This document shows positions 34,101 to 46,100 of a DNA stretch of 64,000 bases, one piece after another. Each line of letters opens with the position of its first letter. The first letter of the stretch is position 1. Under the pieces are notes generated by a model. That model had not been told where the DNA came from. It ran no database searches and worked only from the letters and a program-made list of their open reading frames with translations. Location: contig NC_063995.1 of NCBI RefSeq assembly GCF_932276165.1, forward strand, positions 5,146,001-5,210,000, given 5' to 3'. A program made the translations under genes and the position numbers. This stretch comes from Plutella xylostella (taxonomy: Eukaryota > Arthropoda > Insecta > Lepidoptera > Plutellidae).

Positions 34101-37100
34101 TTGATTGACATCCAAACACAAGGTACTTCAGCTGTCAAACAATTTGTTTGTTTACATTTTTCAAGAAAAAAGCCGCCATTTTAATTGACACCAAAGTTTA
34201 GGTAGGCGCATTTTTTTCGTGGATATGCCATGTCCTCTCTTTATTCTTTTGTCAATGATATATACATCACACATCATAGAATAAAGAGACTAGCAAAGCT
34301 GGTGTACTTGTTATTCTATGTCACACATATATACTCCGCCAGGGTCTGGTTGGCTACTAGCCGATGATGATAGATTGTTGATAAATGATAAAACTGTATG
34401 TATAAGTTTACCGGAGTTTATTGGGAGAAATAATTACTTGATACTATTTCTAAATGATAATGAGTGACGCGCGACGTGATTGATGTCTACAAACGTACTG
34501 AAAGTAATGAAATTAGGTTAAAGTGTAAAATGATGATGCGGCGAAATGATGTGCTGTTGCTGTGTGCGTGCCTTGCCCGTACATGCTCCCGGGGGCGGAA
34601 TAGGAGAGAGAAAATGATTTGATGACCTTACTTTAACATGGTGATTGACAAACATCTTTAAAGTTAAAATATATTTTACTTGATTACCTAGTTTAACTCA
34701 AAAGATTATATATTCTATTCTTATTTGAAATTAATATAAAGTAATTCCCAGATTAGTTTATCTATTTCTAAATAAGTACTAAGTATGATAAAGTCTCTAA
34801 ATTGTTGCTTCAATTCTAGGAAAAAATACTTTATTACGGATAGGCGACGAGCCTTTATCTAACTGACTACAACCCGGATTTTCCACTGTAGGCACGATTT
34901 GCCTTTCACTAATATTGCCTTTATCACTGATCATTTCACTTGAAATATCGACAACCGTGTTATCACATTCACTGAATGTTTTCATGCTGATGCACTGACA
35001 CTGACGCCTCGGTGAGGGCGTCGGTCCGGCGGGGGCGCGCGCGCGGCGGCAGGCCAGCCCGGCCGCCAGCGCCGCGCCCGCTCCCACGATGCAGTAGATG
35101 GCCACGTAGTGGTGCACGTCGTGGTAGGAGACGCCGGCCGCCAGGGTCGCGCTCTCCTTCACCTTCTGTATGTTGTCCCGTATGTCCTCCAACGCCTTGT
35201 CTGACTCTTGCGTGTCAATGGTCGGGGGTATGATCGGAACGGTTATATTGATGTAGTTGTTAATCGGCGATAATACAGGGAGACTAATGTCAGCTTTATT
35301 ATCCACTCTGCTAAGACGCTGTTTATGCCCGTGTAGTATAAAATCATCTGTTTTTATAATACAATTATCGTCTACTGTTAGTAAGCCAGCGCCTGTTATC
35401 AGTTCGACGGTAACTTGATCCGAACATATGATTCTCGCCTTTGTATGATTGCATATGAAGAATAGGTGAGTGTTTGGTCTGTTTGTTTGTAACCATTTGT
35501 CTTTGCAAAGGTCAATTACATAATTGCACTCATTTGAGGATTTATTCTTTGAACAAAAGGTAAATTCATCTCTAATATGATAAATGGGTCTTGATAGTAG
35601 TTGGCAACACAAAATGTCTCCATTGTGCAAGCATGATGTTGCGTCTGTTTCTGTCATCTCGATGTATGTGTCCTTGTGTATGTTAATAGCTACATATTCG
35701 GAAGTAGGCACAATACTTAACATGTTATAACTTTGTACCTTCCTTGGTATTGAAGTAATTCTATACAATTCGTAGGAGTCTCTCAGAACTAAAGGCACCT
35801 TGATTTCGAAAAATACATAACTTTCTGTGAATCTGGTCTTGATTTTTAACAAGTGATATATCTTTCTTAGGTCAGTCATGGTATTGTCAATGGGTAAGCA
35901 TAATTCCTTTGATATTTGATTCGAAATAATATTTAATTCTTTCCTTAGTTGGTTTGGAGTTATGATGTGAAAATTGAAAGTTCCTTGATAAATATCTGTA
36001 AGGGTGTCTAAAAGCATCTCTTGTATGTTTTTTAAACATTGAATCATATTGGTTGCCGTAATAGCGCCAAGCGCAAACTCATTTACGCTGACTGTGTTTT
36101 GCAGTTCCAATTTCACGTTATTTATAGTTTTTTCAAAATTTAAAGTCTGTTGATTGATGAGTTTTTGCTGTTTATTTAATGTGTCTTCTGTTCTCTTTAA
36201 GACATTGTACTCTGACTCAATTATAGATGTTTGGTTCTTCCACAATGCTAGTAAGTGGTGTTGATTATCTGACATAAGCATAATATCCTTCTGGTACTGT
36301 TCGGCGAACCTCTGATCCAATACGCCGAAGAGCGAGTTCGCGAGATACCCGACACCATCAATGAGTCCGCGGCGCCAGCGCGTGTTCTTATCTGCTTGGG
36401 GGAACCCGCTTGTATGTTGACTCAGCAGCATGTCATTGTAGTAATTAAGTTCCGAGTACCCGTGACGTAGTTGTTGTAATATGATGTCGCATGATGAGTG
36501 TTTATTTATAATCGAACACATGTTTGTTAAATGATTGATATATTTATTTAATGCATCTAAGCCCTGGTAATATGGATTTATGTCGTAATAGACAACGATC
36601 TTCCAATCTTCCTTGATAATTTGAACGTCTTGTAGCTTCGCGAGATAGAGACCTTGGTTATCTCTAAATCTTGTTATGTTTGTAGGAGAGCAATGTATGT
36701 TGGGAAGAGTTATTAAGAAAACCATCAGAGTCAGGGCTAATGATGTTAGCTTCTTGCATCCTTTAACTCTTGATTTATATTCAGCTTGCTTATCTTCACT
36801 GATCGAGGGCTTAGGGTTCTGTACCTCTGATGCTGAAGATGATGATGAGGTTTGGGATCTGTCTTCTTTGTCGATTGGAAGTACGGCTAACTTCACGATT
36901 GGACGTTTTAAGAGGCCGTTTTTCGTCTTAAGCGTCACTACTCGTACATGTCCGTCACTCCCTGGATGTAAGTCAACCACTCGACCCAACGCCCACTTCC
37001 CAGGCGGCAAGTTATCTTCCTTGATGATAACTACGTCGTTCATGTTAATGTTGTCTTGTGGTTTTCTCCATTTACTTCTCTTTGATAGTTGAGTAAGATA

Positions 37101-40100
37101 TTCTGATCTCCACCTGTTCCATATATCTGTAAATATCTTTTGTGTTAGTTGCCATCTTGTACGCAAGTCTCTTTCTGTTTCGTATATGGTGAGTGTTGGA
37201 CCACATGCTAGGAAATGTGCAGGTGTTAGGAAGTCCAAGTCTTCTGGATCTTCTGTTAGAGGGCATAGAGGCCTTGAGTTCATACACGCCTCCAACTGAG
37301 CTAACAAAGTGCTGTACTCCTCAAATGTAAGTCTTGTTTCGCCAACTACTCGTTTCAGATGGTGTTTTAGGCTCTTCACAGCAGCTTCCCAAAGGCCTCC
37401 TGCAGACGGCCATGAAGGGGCGTTGAAGTGCCAAGTTATCCCCATTTCACTGATTTCTGATATGAAGTTTTGATCAAATTCTTGTTCTATCTTGTTTTTT
37501 AGTTCGGTATATTCTTGTTGTAGTACCTTGTTGGCATGTTGAAAGTTTGTGCCGTTGTCTGAATACAGATGGGCAGGTACTGATCGTCGTGCTGCCATCC
37601 TGCGCAAGGCTGCTAGGAAGGCTGAGGACGTGAGGTCCGAGACCAGTTCCAGATGCACGGCCTTGGTTACCATGCAAATGAAGACTGCAACGTAACCTTT
37701 CATGGTTTTGATGCCACGGCCCTTGTTTGCCTTGATAAAAACGTGGCCTGTGTAGTCTACCCCTGTGTGGTAGAATGGTCTTGATGGGTTTGTTCGAGCT
37801 GAGGGTAGATCTCCCATAATCTGATGGTTGTTGTTATTGTTGTGCCTTTTACATTTCACACAGTTGCGAAGCCGTTTCTTGGTGGCTTGAATTCCGCCGA
37901 GAAGCCAGTATTTCCGTCTTAGAAAACTGGTTGTCATCCGAGCTCCTCCGTGAAAAGTGTCCTGGTGCGCCTGGTCGATGATGAGATCCGAAAACCGCGT
38001 GTTTTTGTCAACAATTATCGGATGTTTCATATTGTATTCAATTTGAGCGTTTTCCAGCCGGCCTCCCACTCTTAAGATTCCCTGTTCATCTAAAATTGGG
38101 CACAAGCTGGATAGTTTGCTCTTGCACGAAACTCCTTTCTTCTTTTTTAAATCTTCAATTTCATCTGCGAATTGCTCGTTTTGTACGTACTTGATAATTA
38201 TTGCTTCCGCTTCGTTTATATCAGTCACTGTTATGAAACCTGAGCTCTTTTTCCATGGTAGGCATTTTCGCACCCGTGCCAACACTCTTATTGCCTTTGC
38301 CAATGAGCTAAATTTGTTGAGTAGGTATCCTACAACGTCATAGCCTTCGCTTACTTGTGCGATGTGTACTTGCTTTTGTTTTTTCAACTCCAGCTCTGTA
38401 GTGGGGATGGGAATATCTTGATTTTGCTCGTATGTAGGGAGCCATTCTGGACCTCGCCACCAGAGATTGTGTTCCTGAAGCTGATTGACTGTTATTCCTC
38501 GGCTGGCGCAATCTGCTGGATTCTCTTGAGACCTGACATATCTCCAGCATTCCGACGGCATCGTGTCTGTTATCTGTGTCACACGATTGGCAACAAAAGC
38601 ATTCCACTTGTTCGGTTCGCCATTGAGCCACCCTAAAACAACCATCGAATCGACCCAACCATAAATCTTGATGTTTTCGAAGGTGTTTAAGCATTCTTTG
38701 ATTTTGGCCATTAATCTTGATAGTAGCATCGCGCCACTAAGTTCCAAACGAGGAAGCGTAATATGTTTGTTCACAGGTACTAACTTGGACTTCCCTGCTA
38801 TAGGTATAACATAAGTTGCACCGTTGTAGATTGTTTTGCAATATACCACACAAGCAAACGCTTTTATGCTTGCGTCGCAAAACCCGTGGAGCTCTACTTC
38901 GGAATTTTCTTGTGTTTTTAACCATCTTGGTATTTTAAATAGATCTAAATTGTGTAGATCAACCTTGATTTTCTGCCATTCAGCGGCAATCTCCTCGGAC
39001 ACTTGTTCGTCCCATTGTGCGTCTGATTTCCATGTTTCTTGGAATAATATTTTAAGTTTGGTGGTAATTGGTGTTAGCCATCCTAAAGGATCATAAATTC
39101 TGGACATATCTGATAATAAATTCCTTTTTGTTGGTTTGCTTTCGGGCAGTTTTACTGGACTGAATATAAAATTATCATTCTTGGGATTCCAGCCTACTCC
39201 TAACGTTTTCGATGACTCAGCCTGCTTGAAGTCAAAGTTTTGTTGTTCATTTGACCTTTCTTGGAGTTCGGTTACATTGGATTTCCACTTCCTGAGATTA
39301 AATCCTCCCGCTCTTAAAAGTTTGATCATGTCCTGTTTTAATTGTTTGGCTTCATCCGTAGTATGCGCCCCGTGGCGTGTTTTGAAACTATACAAGGCCA
39401 GAACGCAGCCATAGTGTACTAGCACTGTATAGTTTCAAGTGAAAAAAATAAATATTTTACTTGAAAATATACACGATTTGTGCGTACTAATCGCGTATAC
39501 TTTCAAGTTGGGATTTACTGAATCGTACTTGAAAATATACATTGCTATTACGCATATTGCTTGATTGGCGTACTTGTCGCATATAATTTATAACTACATG
39601 CTGATTCTAATTTACTTAACTATTTCGGTAAATGTAAATGACTACAATTGACTTGTTCTGCCTGTCATACCTATAAAATGATAATAAATGAAGATGAACA
39701 AGCTCTAATTTGATTTATATTTATAGCAATCATACTTGCAAGTAAGCATACCTACTAATATCTTATTATTTAAATGAATTAAGAGTAATACCTACTACAC
39801 TCCTGAACGGATAAGACTAGCTTAATGACGCCGTCGGCAATATTAAAGTGCATTTAACAGCGCATCAAAATATTATAATAACCAACTAAAATAGTAAATT
39901 TTGATCAAATTTTAAATTTAAAGGTTTAAAAAAATTACGGTCATTTGGTGTTGACTTTTTGCTACTTGGACTTATTCATTGCTCGTGAGTGTAGTAGGTA
40001 TTACCCTATAGACCTGTTATAGACATATTTTTCATCAAGTTTTGAATTACCGTAAATTGTCTTTTATGAATTGTTCTACACCCTCTTATGAGATAATTTT

Positions 40101-43100
40101 TACTATTAACAACAGTTCTACAGTTTAATATCAATTTACTTTTTAACTTACGGTGTAAACAAAAAACACGTTACGAAATTAATGCCAAGTGCGGAATGAT
40201 GATGCGATGTTTAGAAAGCAATAGACTTATTACTATTAGGCATGAAAGAAAGAGAGAGCAACAATTCGAAGCGTGTTTTGAAACTATACAAGGCCAGAAC
40301 GCACCCATAGTGTACTTGCACTGTATAGTTTCAAGTGAAAAAAAATATTATTTGACTTGAAAATATACACGATTTGTGCGTACTAATCGCGTATACTTTC
40401 AAGTTGGGAATTACTGAATCGTTCTTGAAAATATACATTGCTATTACGCACATTGCTTTATTCGCGTACTTGTCGCATATAATTTGTACCTACATGCTGA
40501 TTCTGATTTGCTTAAATATTTCGGTAAATGTACATGACTACAATTTACTTTATCTGCCTGTCATACTTATAGAATGTTAATAAATAAAGATGAACAAGCT
40601 CTAATTTGATTGATAAATTGATATTTATAGCAATCATACTTGCAAGTTACTTACTTATATCTTATTATTTATATGAATTAATAGTAATACACTCACGAGC
40701 AATGAAAAAGTTCCAGTGACAATAGCTCGTCGGCAATATTAAAATACATTTAACAGCGCATCAAAATATTATTATAACCAACTAAAAACGTACATTTTGA
40801 TCAAATTCTAAATTAAATGTTTAAAAAAATTGGGGTAATTTGGTGTTGACTTTTTGCTACTTGGACTTATTTATTGCTCGTGATTGTAGTAGGTGTAGAA
40901 CAATTCATAAAAGACAATTACGGTGAATTCAAAACTTGATAAAAATAGGTTTGTAATAGGGTAATCTATTACGTATTACGTATTAAGTAGTTAGTGTTAC
41001 CTGGTAATAGGGTAATCTATTACAAACTTATTTTTATCAAGTTTTGAATTCACCGTAATTGTCTTTTATGAATTGTTCTACACCCTCTTCTCTTTTAATA
41101 TTTACAACAGTTCTACAGTTTAATTTAAATCAATTTACTTTTTAACTGTACGATGTAAACAAAAAACGCATTAAGAAAACAATGCCAAGTGCGGAATAAT
41201 GATGCAATGTTTAGAAAGCAATAGACTAATTACTTTTTCGCATGAAAGAAAGAGAGAGCAACAATTCAAAAGGGCTACCTGGTAACTAATCATGTATAGT
41301 TTCAAGTGCTCGCATTGCCGCTTGGCACTTGAAAATATACACGATTAGTACGCAGTGGTAACTGCTACAGTATATTTTCAAGCCATAATTTTGGCCCAAC
41401 TTACTTGAAAATATACGCGATTAGTGCGTAATGGCCTTGTATACTTTCAAGTAAATAATGGCACCATTTTAATTTGAAAATATACGCGAGCAGTCCCAAC
41501 CTCTGCGTTCTGGCCTTGTATAGTTTCAAAACACGCCAATTCGAAAGGGCTACCTGGTAACTAATCACGTATAGTTTCAAGTGCTCGCATTGCCGCTTGG
41601 CGCTTGAAAATATACACGATTAGTACGCAGTGGTAACTGCTGCAGTATATTTTCAAGCCATAATTTTGGCCCAACTTACTTGAAAATATACGCGATTAGT
41701 GCGTAATGGCCTTGTATACTTTCAAGTAAATCATGGCACCATTTTAATTTGAAAATATACGCGAGCAGTCCCAACCTCTGCGTTTTGGCCTTGTATAGTT
41801 TCAAAACACGCCGCCCCGTGAACTAAGTCATCCATATAAAATGAGTTCTCTAAGATGTCTGGTGCAGGGCTGCCTTGATAATTCTTTCTCTCATCTTGGG
41901 CGAGTTGTTTGAGGGTCATCATTGCCAAATATGGGGCGACCTTGAACCCGTAGGTCAAGGTCACGAGCTGGTAATCTTGTAAAGGTTGTGATGGATCATC
42001 TCTCCACACTATCCTCTGTAGTTGTTGATCATCGGGGTGCAACAATATTCCTCTATACATTTTCTCAACATCCGCAGTAAATGCATACTGGTATTGTCTC
42101 CACTTGATAATGAGACATTGCAGATCCTGTTGTAAATTTGGACCCCGGCACATGAGGTCATTTAAGCTGTATTTTGTTGTTGTGGCTGACGCGGCATTGT
42201 ACACTACGCGTAGGGGCGAGCTTGTCGATTCGCTACGTAATACGGCATGGTGCGGTAAATAACATGTAGGTAGCTGATTCGGTGTTTTGCTACACGGCAT
42301 CATATGTCCAAGTGCAATGTACTCGTTCATAAATTGCTTGTACTGTTTCGCAATCTCCGGTTGATTTTGTAATTTTCTTTCTAATTGGTAAAATTGTGCT
42401 ACGGCTTTGGTCTTGGATTCGCCCAATTTTTCTTGATAGTCCTTTTTCATAGGTAACCTCACCTCGTATCGGCCATCATCTTTTCTTGTTGTGGATGATT
42501 TGTATAGCTCAATACACTCTTGATCTTCTAAGGATAATTTTGATGACTCGGTAATTTCTTCTATCTCCCAAAACGACTGAATATCTTGTAAGTTGTTTAG
42601 AAAAACATTGCAGTGAAGCGTTTTGACATTCCCACTGAGTATCCACCCGAGTTTAGTTTGTTGCGCAGTCGGCAGATTTGCATTTGTTCTACAAATACCG
42701 TCCATAAGTATAACTGAGTATACGTCGGCTCCTAGTAATATATCTACAGGGCGACTATCATAAAACTCCGGGTCTGCTAACTTGATTTGATCGAGGTACG
42801 ACCAGTCTGGTTTTGAAAATGATGTACTTGGTAAATTTCTTATCAATTGATTCATGATGTAGGCGTCGGTTTCAAACTTGAAGTCACCGACTGTTGATGC
42901 GCATTCTATGTTTATCAAACCTTTGCATGAACTTTCTTTCGCGCCTATTCCTGAAATAACGCCGACACATCGCTGTCGTGGAATTTTCAAAATCTGAGCT
43001 GCATTTTCTGATATAAGGGATGCTTGTGACCCTTGATCCAGGAGTGCTCGCATGGTATGATAGACTCCATTAACTGCTTTTACCTTGATTAGAGCAGTTG

Positions 43101-46100
43101 CAAGTAAAGTTTCAGAGCATTTATTTTGCGACACATGTGAACTTTGTACTTGTTCATTCGGTGCATTCACACTTGATTTTGCTTGGTGTGCGTTCGGTGA
43201 CGTATATGCGCTGTGCAATAATGAATTGTGGTCTCTATTGCACTCACGACACCTATTTTCAGAAATGCATGGTTTTCCTGTGTGTCTATGTAGGCAATTT
43301 GGACAAATTTCGTTTTGCAGGACCGTCTTTTTCTTGAGATAAGCGGGCATGTTCAAAAATTTTTGGCAGAAATATATCCCATGATCATTGGTACTACATA
43401 TAGGGCACTTGAATATCGTAGTACGCGTAGTAGGTATGTGTTGCTTTACCGGCTTTGCGTTCGATACTAGGGCATTGTAATGGTGTGCGGGTTTTTGACT
43501 CGCGTGGTATTTTGATATGTTATTGTTGATAAGTGGTTTAGGTGGAGGGTTCTTCTGCTTTGATGTCTCCAAGGTAGTGAATTTAGTCTCTAGGAATTCC
43601 ATGAAATCAGATAATTTTGGTAACTCTCTTGGCTGTTTTAGTGATTCCATGTCATCGTTATATAACTCAACATCTAATTTTTGAGACAACAGGTATACTA
43701 GCAATGGATCCCAGGAAGTAATGTCTATTCCCAGGTTCTTGATGGCATTCAATGATTCGTTGGCTGTATCATGTAGCCTCTTGATGTTGCTGATGGATAA
43801 ATGTTGCACAGTAGGTACATTCATGAGAGTACCGATAAGTGAAGTGAATATGAGCTTCTTGTTGTCATATCGATGCGCAAGGATCTCCCAACAGACAGAA
43901 TAATTTTCCGAAGAAATATTGAGATGCTGAATTAAACGTTCTGCTTCTCCCTTGATTTTCGCTTTTAAAAACTGCATCTTTTGAGCGTTTGAAAGGGATG
44001 GGTTGTTATGGATTGTCTCTGTAAATAAATCCTTGAAGGATACCCATTGCGAATAGTTCCCGTTAAATGATGGTATTTCTATTTTTGGGGTTGATTTTTC
44101 GACATGAGCAACTGACCACATTTTCTTGTTAACGGCCTTCTTCATTTTATTGTAATGAGACTCGTATTCGGTGAACTGCTGTTCATATTCTTGGTTAGAC
44201 CCGCCAAGTTCACTATCTAATTCCCAATGGAGGCTGTCGATAGCTGACCAACGGATCTGCAAGTTGCGTAGCACATCCTCAAACTCCCACTTCTCTGATA
44301 CTGAGTCGAGGTCAACGCTGGTAACGGTTCTCATAAACGCCTTAAAATTGCTAGCTTGTTTTTTGAGCATATCCTCTGTTTTGCTGCTGGAGCCCCGGAA
44401 CGTCGTTGGTTGAATCTGATCTTGGGCTTGCCTCGGCGCCACTGACGGGCTAGGCATAAAAGATGGTGGCTTTATAACTGGTGTCCCAGGCTTGTAACTC
44501 TGAATAGTCTCCCTGATTTTGATGTATTTATTCTTTACTTGCTCGTATTGTTGAGAAGTAAAGTAATTATGAGATTTATCTTCGCATGATAATAAATTGA
44601 TATGATTGTTGTGAAACTCGTTCCAATACTGGTCTAGAGTTTCCAATCGCTTCTGGATGTAGTCCGGTGTCTTGCGGTCGGAACTAGCTTTTTTGAAATT
44701 AGTGTAGAGTTGATCAATACCCCCTACCACTTGCTCTTGTGTAGCAATAACATCCTCCAACCTCAACATGGTGATTTGAGTAGAAGAAGATAAATAGAAA
44801 AGATCTTACTTGAATCAGACGTCTCCTGGTTTTGTGTGCACCTTGGTATGCACGCTCCCTGATGTCTTTCCGAGCTCCTTGATCAGCTCAGAAAGTGAAT
44901 GCTGCTGCTTACTGTATATCTTGTGATACAGTAAGAATCCTCCTTAAGTGGCTGAGAACTCCACGTCACTTCACCGGAAACACTGACACGTATCCAGGTC
45001 ACACGACGCGTGTTTTAGTCCCGCCTGTTCGGAGGCTCGAAGGACCAATGTTCGGGTACTAGCCGATGATGATAGATTGTTGATAAATGATAAAACTGTA
45101 TGTATAAGTTTACCGGAGTTTATTGGGAGAAATAATTACTTGATACTATTTCTAAATGATAATGAGTGACGCGCGACGTGATTGATGTCTACAAACGTAC
45201 TGAAAGTAATGAAATTAGGTTAAAGTGTAAAATGATGATGCGGCGAAATGATGTGCTGTTGCTGTGTGCGTGCCTTGCCCGTACAGTTAGCATGTGTTGT
45301 GTTTTGCGGTATAATAACACAGGGGTCTAAAAGGCAATCCGGCTAGCTACGTCGCTTAACAAGGCGATTTGTGAAGATATGGACGTATGAAAAGCCCGAT
45401 TACTAAGACTAGAGTAATCACAAATTCTCCACATACCTGTTGCGAAGTGGTAGCATGCACCAGTATCAGCTGCGCGGAAGCCGCTCGGAACACTCTAAGC
45501 TTGGGACACCCCTTCTGTAGCGCTTCCAGTGGGACTGCCCCGGGGTGCGACGTCGCCCGCGCGCCTGATATGTCCAGCACTTCTAGGTTTGGGCAGTGTG
45601 ACTGTGGAATGTTTTGTTAGTTAGACATTTCTTTATTACTAGCCTTCATTCGAAGGCACTTTCTAAATATAGATTGATTAAAAAACAATAGAGTATTATA
45701 GATATGTGTCTTAAGTGTAACTCGCGGTGCGGTCGTGTGTGTTTGTTGAATGCAATTGAAGTAATTCCCTGTTAGTAAATATCTCATAAATATTCATCAG
45801 ACAACCGATATGAGGTACGCAAAATTGCAAAGCGGCGCGATGCAAGCTCAGAACTCGACCTCACGCTCTCTCCTATGGATCATCTACAAGTAAGATGGAG
45901 TTGCCATCTCTCTCCCTTTTATACCAGCCCTTAAACTCCACTATAGTGCTTATCTTACCGCAATAGAGGTGAGTATCTGCTGCAGCGCGCTGAACTTGTT
46001 GTGCGCCATGGTGAGGTGCGTGAGTCGTTCGCCGAAGCTCTCGACCAGTCGCGCTATCGACTGCGCCGAGAGACAGGTGCCGGACCCGCCGGTTTCTGAC

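Larger units (their letters stand above)
39375..41811. mobile_element. Inverted-repeat DNA element with 9-bp target duplication (outer copy, inside pol)
   Basis: Terminal inverted repeats of about 33 bp (GCGTGTTTTGAAACTATACA at the outer edge) are flanked by the 9-bp duplication CGCCCCGTG (39366-39374 and 41812-41820). Without the nested copy it is about 1,162 bp. It encodes no protein. Near both ends the word CTTGAAAATATAC and its inverse alternate every 35-40 bp, about seven times in the right arm. A 9-bp duplication with long repetitive ends suggests a non-autonomous Mutator/Foldback-type element. Confidence 0.85.
34355..45285 (-). mobile_element. BEL/Pao LTR retrotransposon with envelope-like region
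   Basis: The two LTRs are 229 bp each and look identical by eye, so the insertion is young. Flanks read GTTGGC and GTTAGC, a probable 6-bp target duplication with one difference. The internal region encodes gag, protease, reverse transcriptase, RNase-H-like, integrase and an envelope-like part in one reading frame on the minus strand. That frame is broken once by a nested DNA element (39375-41811). It lies in an FBXL6 intron on the same strand as the gene. Confidence 0.92.

Noticed and set aside
39375..39425. Extension of the BEL/Pao frame into the nested element
   Set aside because: This is read-through into the element's terminal repeat; the true coding part ends at the target duplication.
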